Below are positions 6,857 through 13,965 of a stretch of DNA of 26,476 bases, piece by piece. The DNA comes from a virus. Within the stretch, counting starts at the first letter, position 1. Every line of letters starts with the position of its first letter. The stretch is taken from the IMG/VR virus record IMGVR_UViG_3300002835_000933, positions 1-26,476 of that record, one strand, 5' to 3'. Below the pieces are notes generated by a model. It was not told where the DNA came from. It searched no databases and was given only the letters and a program-made list of their open reading frames with translations. The position numbers and the translations under genes were made by a program.

Positions 6857-9466
6857 TTAGATTCCTTGCTCTTTAAGTGGGTTAACTCCGTTATTAACCA
6901 TTCTGAACCACGTATTATATCTCATTGCTACGGCAACACCTTGTTTATTTATATAGAAACACATATCTCTACTTGATGTTTGTCCTTTATAGGTTACAGG
7001 TGCGTAATATGCAGTTTCAGTTGCTTTTTCAATACTACCATCACTAATTTTACTACCTAATGCTATCTCATTGGCCATTCTAGCAGCTATCAAATCTGGT
7101 ATACCAAGCTCATCTTTATAGTTTGTATATGCCTCTTTTCGAAGTTCTTCTGCTCTGGTTTCCGATTTTTTAATAATTGCAGCCAATAAAGCAGGGTCAA
7201 TACTTTCTTTTGGTGTTTCTGCCGGTTCTCCTGTTTCTAATGATTTTGGAGTTGAATCTACCCCTAACATACCCCCACTTGTTGATTCTGTCTTCGGTGG
7301 TTCAGTTTGAGGTACACCTACACTATTAATTGGCGGTGGTGGTGTTGTTGGTTGAACTACTTGGATTGTATTTGTTTTTGTAATTACTGAAGTACCACCG
7401 GTTTTTGGTTCTTGACTTACAGTATTTGTATTACCAGATTGTTCAGCCTTTCTCTTATTAATTACTTTAACCGCCTCTTTAGAAATTGGAGTTCCATAAA
7501 GTTTAAGTTCTGAACCAACATTTTCAACAAATTTAAATTCCATTTGGACTTCAACTATTTTTGGTAATTGATTACCATTTACAGTTTCCCATGTACCATC
7601 ATCAGGGAATGTGTACGAAAGAGAGTTTATAAATGCAGTTTTTTGTTGATACATATTACCTAATGTAAATTCAATAAATGGTGGATTTACTAAATTACTC
7701 TTATCAATAGTTGGATATGCTTTACCTGTTAAAAATTGAATTCGTTGCCACATTGTTGATAATTCATTAGAATTCATACAATACATTTTTAATTGCAATG
7801 ATAAGGTTCTTTCTACTCCACCATATGTGTAGTAACTATATGGATTACCGACAAATTTAGCAGAATCCCAAGTTGGTGAAACAGTTTCACTTAAACTTGT
7901 TATTAGGGTTCTAAAATATACTTTTTTAGAATCACTTACACCTGCTATTGAAAATGTTACCAAATCTTTATCATCGCCATTACCAATACCACTTACTCCA
8001 TACGAACTATTAATTAAATCACCATTATTACTTGTAATTCCATATTGCGTTTCTATTGTAGTAATTTTTTGGCCTCCTGCTACTCCACTATATGTATTAG
8101 TTGGGTCATTAGGCATAACAGCACCAGTATTATTTTTTATATCTTTAAATGCATAGGGTGATGTACCAAATACACCATTTGTACCTCTTCTATCAATTCC
8201 ATATACCGGTGATACTAATTTCAAATCAATACGTTCACTTACTTTTTCGTTTGTATAATCACCTAATTTTCCACTATAAGTCTTTGGAGTTGCAGTAGTT
8301 GTTTTAGTTTTTGCTTCAACTGCTTTATCTATTTCTGGTTTTGATTCAGTACCTTTTAATTTATCTTTTACTGATGTAGCACTTTTTCCTAACTTTTCTT
8401 TAGCCTTACCAATTTCTGCAGAATCCTTTACTGCAGTATCCGTAGATTCAGCAGTTGGCATTCTTAAATTAGTTTCTGTACTATTCGATGTTATATATGA
8501 ACTATATTTTTCATTATATGGTCTAGAATTATCAGCTCTTTCTTTAGCTTTTTCCTCTACAAGTTTGTCAAGTGCGGATGGGTCTGCAGTCTTTTTTAAT
8601 TTTTGTTTTAGAGATGCAGTTGCATTTGCAGATGCCTCTCCTAATTTTTTCTTAGCATCAAGTTGTAATTGAGTTACTTTTTTGGTAATATCAGTTGCAG
8701 CTTTATCTACTTTACTTACTGATTTTGAATTAAATTTAACATTATCAATTTGTTTTGAATATGGTAGTTTTGAACTATATTCGTACTTATCAGTTGCACC
8801 TGCAGTATTAGTACCTAATGAGTTTGGATTACCAAATAGGGTAGTTCTTAATTTATCCTTTACTAATGAGATACCTTGACCTATTATTTGTTTACCAATT
8901 GTTTTTGGATTACCCCCACCGGTATTCTTTAAGAATCTACCAACGATTGTACCTTTTGCATCATTTTTTATTTTTGAAAGAGTAATCATTGTATCTGGTT
9001 CTAATCCAGCTTGTAATTCTCCTGTATTATTTACATAGGTTGGTATCACATTTTGTGGAATACCTAAACGTGAATTTATACCATCTCTTGCTTGGTTTAA
9101 AGAAGTAACTTTACCACCAAAAACAAATTTACCAAACTTACCACCGGTAATAGCACCCAATCCTTTACCAATCAATCCACCATCCGCTGCACTTCCACCC
9201 GTTGCCTGTTTCATTTTCTCAACCGATGATGTACTACGAGTTGCTATACGAATTGCTTCGTTACCATATATTAATGGATTATTTAATTCTACCTTAGTTT
9301 TTATACGAATACCACTAAGTTCTTGTTCTATTAAAGTTAGTTTATCTGGTTTTACACTTTTTTCTTGTGTAGAACCTGCAAATAATTCTTGCACGGGAGT
9401 TAAGTCCAATATTTTTGGAGTTATATCTTTATTCGAACCTTTAAATAATTCTAATATTGTTGGCAT
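6857..9466 (-). CDS. Baseplate/tail-tube-associated structural protein with long disordered N-terminus
   Basis: 869 residues. About 515-660 forms the recognisable core: FRTLITSLSETVSPTWDS, then GNPYSYYTYGGVERTLSLQL, MWQRIQFLTGKAYP, and PPFIEFTLGNMY. I associate this with a baseplate protein of marine T4-like phages, possibly equivalent to the tube-initiating gp48/gp54 group, by position. The first roughly 400 residues are rich in Lys, Ala, Thr and Ser with repeated K-A-K-E-K-L-G-K-like segments and look helical or disordered. A Pro/Thr/Gly linker (about 675-760, with TPPPP) leads to a charged C-terminal domain. It starts two bases after the tape-measure stop (TAATTATG), a coupled junction. 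Function is inferred from the core and neighbours. Confidence 0.65.
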   Translation of the reverse strand: MPTILELFKGSNKDITPKILDLTPVQELFAGSTQEKSVKPDKLTLIEQELSGIRIKTKVELNNPLIYGNEAIRIATRSTSSVEKMKQATGGSAADGGLIGKGLGAITGGKFGKFVFGGKVTSLNQARDGINSRLGIPQNVIPTYVNNTGELQAGLEPDTMITLSKIKNDAKGTIVGRFLKNTGGGNPKTIGKQIIGQGISLVKDKLRTTLFGNPNSLGTNTAGATDKYEYSSKLPYSKQIDNVKFNSKSVSKVDKAATDITKKVTQLQLDAKKKLGEASANATASLKQKLKKTADPSALDKLVEEKAKERADNSRPYNEKYSSYITSNSTETNLRMPTAESTDTAVKDSAEIGKAKEKLGKSATSVKDKLKGTESKPEIDKAVEAKTKTTTATPKTYSGKLGDYTNEKVSERIDLKLVSPVYGIDRRGTNGVFGTSPYAFKDIKNNTGAVMPNDPTNTYSGVAGGQKITTIETQYGITSNNGDLINSSYGVSGIGNGDDKDLVTFSIAGVSDSKKVYFRTLITSLSETVSPTWDSAKFVGNPYSYYTYGGVERTLSLQLKMYCMNSNELSTMWQRIQFLTGKAYPTIDKSNLVNPPFIEFTLGNMYQQKTAFINSLSYTFPDDGTWETVNGNQLPKIVEVQMEFKFVENVGSELKLYGTPISKEAVKVINKRKAEQSGNTNTVSQEPKTGGTSVITKTNTIQVVQPTTPPPPINSVGVPQTEPPKTESTSGGMLGVDSTPKSLETGEPAETPKESIDPALLAAIIKKSETRAEELRKEAYTNYKDELGIPDLIAARMANEIALGSKISDGSIEKATETAYYAPVTYKGQTSSRDMCFYINKQGVAVAMRYNTWFRMVNNGVNPLKEQGI

Positions 9467-9468
9467 AA

Positions 9469-12027
9469 TTAAGCTCCCATTAATCCAAATCGGTTTTCAC
9501 CACTTTTTTCGTTTGTTTTCACTACTGCTGATGAAACTTTTTCTTTATCCATATAGACATCTCTATTAGAATATACCGCTGAGATTAATTCATCTAATTT
9601 AGCAACAACTGCAGTGTTATCTTGTCCTCCACCCATCATACCACCCAATAATCCACCGATACCAGTTCCTAATCCCGTAGCAATTGTTTCCAATAAACTA
9701 GCAGGGTCTTTAGTTGCTAATAAAACATCTGCCGGATTTGTTCCGATTACTTTACCATCTTGAACTACACCATCGTTAATACTTGATGTTGTTGCAGTAC
9801 TACCATCTGTTACTGCAGGGTCACTTATACCTAAGAATGAACCTATTGAATTAAATGCCCCACCAATTGCGTTAACCGCAGTCATTATTGGTTCAACTAT
9901 GTATTTGTTAATTGTATCTCCTATAAAACTAATTACATCGTATATTAATCCAAATCCCTTTACTAAGAAATTTATAAAAAATCCAATTGCTCCACCTACC
10001 AGTGAACCAAATATTTTACCAATACTACTAATAACTCCAATGATTGGTTGTGCGAATTTCATCATTACTTCTTTGAATTCACCTATTTTTAAAAATAACG
10101 GGTCTAACGCATCAGCTGCAGCTTCAAATGGAGTAAGTAACGCATCACTTATTGCAGAACCGATTGCTACTAATGGCATTACAATTGCAGATATAACATC
10201 ATAAACTGCTTTAAGTGGTTTGAATACCATTTTAAACGCCAATCCTATAACTCTAAATATCGGTAATAGAACTGCATTTAATATTGTAAATAAATCATTT
10301 AATACTGGCATTACAAATGCTGCTATTGGTTCGAACATATCACTAAATCCAGTTTTAAGAGCAGATGAACTATTTGCAAGGTTATCCATTACTCCTTGCA
10401 TTTCTTTTTGAGATGATAAACGTTTGGTTTGTAAATCTAAATCCTCTTTTGATAATGAAGTGATATCTCTGCCGGAATCCATTAAGGACATTGCAGATGT
10501 TAATTGTTCTTCATTTAATTTACCAAATTGTTCTTTAATTTTTTGTTGACGTATTAAATCACCTATTTGCATATTACTTGCTTTATTAAGTGCTTCTTGT
10601 TCAAATTTATTTAATTTTGTTAAATCACCTAAACTTGAAACCTGATTCAACACTTCTTGTTGTGCTTCTACCGTTTTACCATTTGCTGCTAGGTATCTTG
10701 CTTGTGAAAGGTTTAAGTTTGTTCCTAATATTGCACTTGCTTCTAATTCTGAGGTAATACTGGTTTCAAAATCTAATAAACCATCTGCAACTGCACCTGC
10801 CTCTTTAATTGATGTTCCTAATTTTGCTGCTTGAACTGCTGCTTTAGCTAATTCTTTTGGTGAACCATTAAAATAACGATATGCATATTCGGAACTCTCC
10901 GCCATATCTGCTATTACCTTTGAAGGTGCAACCCCGGCCATTTTTGCCATTTCAGCAGTTTGACCAATTAGGGCTTGTGATTGTGCGGCTGTTAATCCAC
11001 CTATATTCTGAAATACTTTATTTAATTCTGCACCTTGTTCTACCCCAACACCAAAGTTTTTATTCAACATAACCATAGAACCCAACACTTCTCTTGAAGG
11101 TTGCTCTAGCCCGCCAAATGTTTGTGTAAACGCGGTTGCTGATTTACCTACATCTTCTGCACTTACACCTAACCCTGCAAATTCGGTTGATACTGCTTTT
11201 ATATTACCTTGTAAAGTTCTAGTTTGAGAATTTAATAATCCGGTTTCCTCTCTAAAAGATTTTGCTGCTGCTTCGATTTCTTTGAATCTTTCTAATCCTA
11301 CTTCGAATGCTTTGTATAATGCATATGCAATTAGTGCAACTGCTGCTACTACTGCTACAACTGATAAGATTGCTATTCCTTGTGGTCCTAATAACCCCAT
11401 TATCATATTTTTAGCAGAACCAAAACCCCTACTTAATCCAGAAGTAAATGATTCCATCATATTAGCACCTTTGTTAGTTGCTTGAGTAAATCCCGTTTTG
11501 AACTGAGTCATAAAACGTTTTTTTACTGCATCTATACTTCCTTTAGCTTTATCTGAGAATGGTGTCCAAAATCTATTGAATAGGGTTTCACCTATTATCG
11601 GTATACCTTTTATCTTTTCACCAATTGAATCTAATGATTTTACAAATTTATTTTGTAAATTATCAGCAATTCGTTGGGTTTCATTTATTATTTTTAATCT
11701 AGCTAATTCCTTTTTTACAATCGCATCTGCTGCATCTAATTGTGCTAGATATGTTGATTTCATTCTATCATTAACACCAAAATTTGTTTGTAAAACACCT
11801 TTTTTTTGTTCTGCTAGTTTAATTAGGGCTTCTTCGTAGGATTTTTCATCCTTTAATGAATTTAATACTTTTTTGGTTAAACTAATTTCTTCAAATATTT
11901 TTTTATTGCGCAAATCGGAAGCTTCAGCAGTTGCTTCAATAGCCCTCTTCATATCACCTATGATAGATGAGGTATATTTGACTGCATCTTGATATTCTTT
12001 TTCTTCTGCTGTTCTATTTTTTGCCAT
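9469..12027 (-). CDS. Tail tape measure protein
   Basis: 852 residues. It has a charged, helical N-terminus (1-140) and a strongly hydrophobic helix at about 217-241. A long Ala/Gly/Gln-rich helical region follows, then several hydrophobic stretches (about 560-700) and a Gly-rich segment near the C-terminus (GTGIGGLLGGMMGGG). It ends in VYMDKEKVSSAVVKTNEKSG, typical of tape measures. Tape measures set tail length and scaffold tube growth; with the usual ~0.15 nm per residue this would give about 128 nm, longer than T4 (gp29, 590 residues). It lies after the tube and gp26-like genes and before the baseplate genes, as expected. Starts two bases after the upstream stop (TAATTATG). No peptidase or lysozyme domain is visible. 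Confidence 0.9.
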   Translation of the reverse strand: MAKNRTAEEKEYQDAVKYTSSIIGDMKRAIEATAEASDLRNKKIFEEISLTKKVLNSLKDEKSYEEALIKLAEQKKGVLQTNFGVNDRMKSTYLAQLDAADAIVKKELARLKIINETQRIADNLQNKFVKSLDSIGEKIKGIPIIGETLFNRFWTPFSDKAKGSIDAVKKRFMTQFKTGFTQATNKGANMMESFTSGLSRGFGSAKNMIMGLLGPQGIAILSVVAVVAAVALIAYALYKAFEVGLERFKEIEAAAKSFREETGLLNSQTRTLQGNIKAVSTEFAGLGVSAEDVGKSATAFTQTFGGLEQPSREVLGSMVMLNKNFGVGVEQGAELNKVFQNIGGLTAAQSQALIGQTAEMAKMAGVAPSKVIADMAESSEYAYRYFNGSPKELAKAAVQAAKLGTSIKEAGAVADGLLDFETSITSELEASAILGTNLNLSQARYLAANGKTVEAQQEVLNQVSSLGDLTKLNKFEQEALNKASNMQIGDLIRQQKIKEQFGKLNEEQLTSAMSLMDSGRDITSLSKEDLDLQTKRLSSQKEMQGVMDNLANSSSALKTGFSDMFEPIAAFVMPVLNDLFTILNAVLLPIFRVIGLAFKMVFKPLKAVYDVISAIVMPLVAIGSAISDALLTPFEAAADALDPLFLKIGEFKEVMMKFAQPIIGVISSIGKIFGSLVGGAIGFFINFLVKGFGLIYDVISFIGDTINKYIVEPIMTAVNAIGGAFNSIGSFLGISDPAVTDGSTATTSSINDGVVQDGKVIGTNPADVLLATKDPASLLETIATGLGTGIGGLLGGMMGGGQDNTAVVAKLDELISAVYSNRDVYMDKEKVSSAVVKTNEKSGENRFGLMGA

Positions 12028-12029
12028 AA

Positions 12030-12296
12030 TTAGTAATCAAAACCTAAATATTTTCTAACTGATTGAGGTATTGCTTTTTTAACTGCTTCTTTATCACCAC
12101 CAAATCTTTTTTCAATGGTTTCACGTGCAGTTTCAATTGATTCATCTGCATCTTTTATTGCTTTAGCTATATTTTTATCACTTTTTAAATTACGACTTAA
12201 TATAGATAGAAATAAATTACTGATAAATCCTTCTTTCAATTTATGTTTAGTATAAATTTCTTTAAAAAGCTGTCTATCTTCTTTTGTTAATTTCAT
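12030..12296 (-). CDS. Small helical protein upstream of the tape measure
   Basis: 88 residues, charged and helical (KEDRQLFKEIYTKHKLKEG..., AKAIKDADESIETARETIEKRFGG), ending in RKYLGFDY. Not recognised. It opens the tape-measure operon, with a TATATTTATA element 21 bases upstream and two AGGAG sequences (about 8 and 19 bases before the ATG). The near one, in AATAGGAGAACTTTATG, is a good ribosome-binding site. Its stop is two bases from the tape-measure start. A tape-measure chaperone or assembly role is suggested only by position. Confidence 0.75.
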   Translation of the reverse strand: MKLTKEDRQLFKEIYTKHKLKEGFISNLFLSILSRNLKSDKNIAKAIKDADESIETARETIEKRFGGDKEAVKKAIPQSVRKYLGFDY

Positions 12297-12317
12297 AAAG
12301 TTCTCCTATTATACTCC

Positions 12318-12327
12318 TATAAATATA
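12318..12327 (-). promoter_or_regulatory. TATATTTATA element before the tape-measure operon
   Basis: Exact ten-base copy on the coding strand, 21 bases before the ATG at 12296 and just after a terminator. It runs straight into AGGAG. Confidence 0.5.
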
Positions 12328-12333
12328 AGACAT

Positions 12334-12361
12334 AAAAAAAGTGAGGAATTTATTTCCTCAC
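12334..12361 (-). terminator. Rho-independent terminator after the gp26-like unit
   Basis: Coding strand GTGAGGAA, loop ATAAA, TTCCTCAC, then seven T (12340-12334). The left arm overlaps the last codons and stop of the short ORF ending at 12350. Confidence 0.9.
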
Positions 12362-12589
12362 TCTTACACCTGGCCCTTTTGATGGTTGGTTAGTTTTTTG
12401 TGCTTTATTTGCATTATCACTTTCTCGTTTCTTTGTATCTACCAATTCTTTGTAATAAAAATTTCTTAAATGAACTGGTAATCTATATACATCGGATTGA
12501 ATAAATCCATTCCCGTGATAACATAATTCAAAAATTTGTTTATGCAATAAAACGGAATAATTACTCGGTAGGCCAAAAAAAGCTAACAC
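12350..12589 (-). CDS. Short tail-assembly ORF, probably expressed by frameshift from the gp26-like gene
   Basis: 79 codons if started at the GTG at 12589; there is no internal ATG. The body (KQIFELCYHGNGFIQSDVYR, then LPVHLRNFYYKEL) looks like a conserved small domain I recall after gp26-type genes in T4-like phages. The tail is Lys/Gly-rich and likely disordered. It overlaps the end of the gp26-like gene by 29 bases in the +1 frame. Both frames read Phe-Phe through a run of seven T (12581-12575), so a ribosome slipping +1 (or -2) would make a fused protein, SFF then GLPSNY. The nearest SD-like sequence (GGAGG, 12612-12608) is 18 bases from the GTG, too far for a normal start. Independent initiation by coupling remains possible. 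Confidence 0.75.
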   Translation of the reverse strand: MLAFFGLPSNYSVLLHKQIFELCYHGNGFIQSDVYRLPVHLRNFYYKELVDTKKRESDNANKAQKTNQPSKGPGVRVRK

Positions 12590-13316
12590 CCATTGTAATA
12601 GGTCTTACCTCCGTTTCTCCTGTTTCAGGATTTGTGTAATCAAATTCCATTTTGATATCCGGTTGTAAATTTTTTACATATTCTCTAAATCCTTTAGTAT
12701 CTCTAGCAAGGAATTTATTATTAATAAAATCAGTTATAGATTTAGTGTCTTCTTTACCATCTACCGATTGTATCATATAACGATAACGGGTGGTTAATTC
12801 ACTACCCATCGAATCTTTGTTTAATCTTTTTAAAGCATTAACATCGGCATCAATTCTTTTTTCATCACCATGTGTTAATAGTTTAAAAACTAATACATTT
12901 CCAGTTGATGTTGTGAATTGATAACGATTTTCAGTATTTAACTTTGAATAATCAATGTCTTTTGTTTGAACTTTACCTAAATCAACAGTAACTTGTTGTT
13001 TGGTATCATTATCATCTAATATTTCAATCTTATATTCTGGTCCATATCCTAAGATACGAGTTGCTAACATAATAGCGTTTTTATCACCCAAAAGAATATC
13101 ATCTGGATTTACTTTCTTATCTACTATAATTGCTTCGAATAATTTATCTAATACTACACCTTTTTTAATCAAACTTTGAGATGAAAGAATTTCTTCCTCT
13201 CTTGCCGTCATATATTTTAATTCGATGTTACCACTTGATAATGGATTTGTTTCTGGATAGCATTTACCTTGAGATGGTAATCCAACTATCTCCGTTGAGA
13301 ATTCGTATTGTGACAT
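12561..13316 (-). CDS. 26: gp26-like baseplate hub / tail assembly protein
   Basis: 251 residues. GLPSQGKCYP (12-21), ELKYMTAREEEIL (32-44) and DDILLGDKNAIMLATR (72-87) match the T4 gp26-type baseplate protein family as I know it from T4-like phages. T4 gp26 is 208 residues and acts in hub assembly. In gene order (tube - this gene - short overlapping ORF - tape measure) it occupies the slot of the G/GT tail chaperones of other tailed phages, which also use a frameshift. It is a separate unit: a terminator precedes it, a TATATTTATA element lies 26 bases before the ATG, and AAAGG 6-10 bases before it is a modest SD. The family call is good; a chaperone role is inference. Confidence 0.8.
   Translation of the reverse strand: MSQYEFSTEIVGLPSQGKCYPETNPLSSGNIELKYMTAREEEILSSQSLIKKGVVLDKLFEAIIVDKKVNPDDILLGDKNAIMLATRILGYGPEYKIEILDDNDTKQQVTVDLGKVQTKDIDYSKLNTENRYQFTTSTGNVLVFKLLTHGDEKRIDADVNALKRLNKDSMGSELTTRYRYMIQSVDGKEDTKSITDFINNKFLARDTKGFREYVKNLQPDIKMEFDYTNPETGETEVRPITMGVSFFWPTE
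12575..12581 (-). other. Putative programmed frameshift (slippery T7) site
   Basis: In the gp26-like frame: AGC-TTT-TTT-TGG-CCT. In the overlapping frame: GCT-TTT-TTT-GGC-CTA. A P-site Phe-tRNA on UUU can re-pair one base forward, skipping T12575. The 0-frame stop (12561-12563) follows 11 bases after the run, so slippage decides between a 251-residue product and an extended one of about 325. No convincing downstream pseudoknot was found by eye. Confidence 0.55.
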
Positions 13317-13342
13317 ATTTTACCTTTATTTTGTTTATTGTA

Positions 13343-13352
13343 TATAAATATA
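13343..13352 (-). promoter_or_regulatory. TATATTTATA element before the gp26-like gene
   Basis: Exact copy on the coding strand, 26 bases before the ATG at 13316, with a second overlapping partial copy (TATTTATA, 13358-13351). It follows the tube terminator by about 20 bases. Confidence 0.5.
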
Positions 13353-13370
13353 TAAATAAAAAAAAAATTG

Positions 13371-13399
13371 AAAAAAAAGGAGATATTTCTATCTCCTTT
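13371..13399 (-). terminator. Rho-independent terminator after the tail tube gene
   Basis: Coding strand AAAGGAGATA, loop GAAA (a stable GNRA-type tetraloop), TATCTCCTTT: a perfect 10-bp stem followed by T-rich sequence. It lies 24 bases after the tube stop. Confidence 0.92.
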
Positions 13400-13422
13400 C
13401 TTAATTTTATATTTTAATTCTA

Positions 13423-13911
13423 TTAGAATTCAAGTATTGCATAATCATAAGCTAACGTTAATGTAATCTCTGCAGGGTCATTTGATGTCCAATCTAACTC
13501 ACCGAATTGTGCGTTTAAGATAAATGCACCTTTAAGTTTCCAGTTTTCAATTTTATCACCTACTGGTCCTAACATATAGATATCGATATCTTTTTTGTAG
13601 AAATCTGCATATCCATCACGTCCTGTTAGGGATTCATGTGAAGTTCTAACCCACTCCATTACTGCCTGTGCACCTGATGGTACGATTGGGTCATATAATG
13701 TGATTTCTAAATCTTGCCATTCACCTTTACCTTTCAACTTTCTTTTTAAGTTGATGTGTTCTAATGTTACAGCTTCAAACTGAATGTTTGGTCTGTTACC
13801 TGCTTTGATAAGATATGAAGGGATACCAGCGATTTCCATGATGAAACGATTTTTCATCTTTGGTTCAAAGTTGGTATAGAACATTTCGTTAAACTCTAAT
13901 ATTTCTGCCAT
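13423..13911 (-). CDS. 19: Tail tube protein (gp19-like)
   Basis: 162 residues, almost the same length as T4 gp19 (163). The N-terminus (FEPKMKNRFIMEIAGIPSYL), the centre (WQDLEITLYDP) and the C-terminus (FGELDWTSNDPAEITLTLAYDYA) follow the pattern of T4-like tube subunits, which stack as hexamers to form the inner tail tube. It lies directly downstream of the sheath gene. It has a strong RBS, AGGAG, 8-12 bases before the ATG. A near-copy of the ten-base element (TATATTTATT) is 22 bases upstream. Two in-frame stops, TAA TAG, end it, followed by a strong terminator. These fit very high, separately controlled expression. Confidence 0.93.
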   Translation of the reverse strand: MAEILEFNEMFYTNFEPKMKNRFIMEIAGIPSYLIKAGNRPNIQFEAVTLEHINLKRKLKGKGEWQDLEITLYDPIVPSGAQAVMEWVRTSHESLTGRDGYADFYKKDIDIYMLGPVGDKIENWKLKGAFILNAQFGELDWTSNDPAEITLTLAYDYAILEF

Positions 13912-13933
13912 TTTTATTTTCTCCTATTATATT

Positions 13934-13943
13934 AATAAATATA
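13934..13943 (-). promoter_or_regulatory. TATATTTATT element before the tail tube gene
   Basis: Nine of ten bases match the TATATTTATA consensus; 22 bases before the ATG at 13911, followed by AATAGGAG. Confidence 0.45.
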
Positions 13944-13965
13944 AGGTTTCTCTTTTTTTTAAAAT

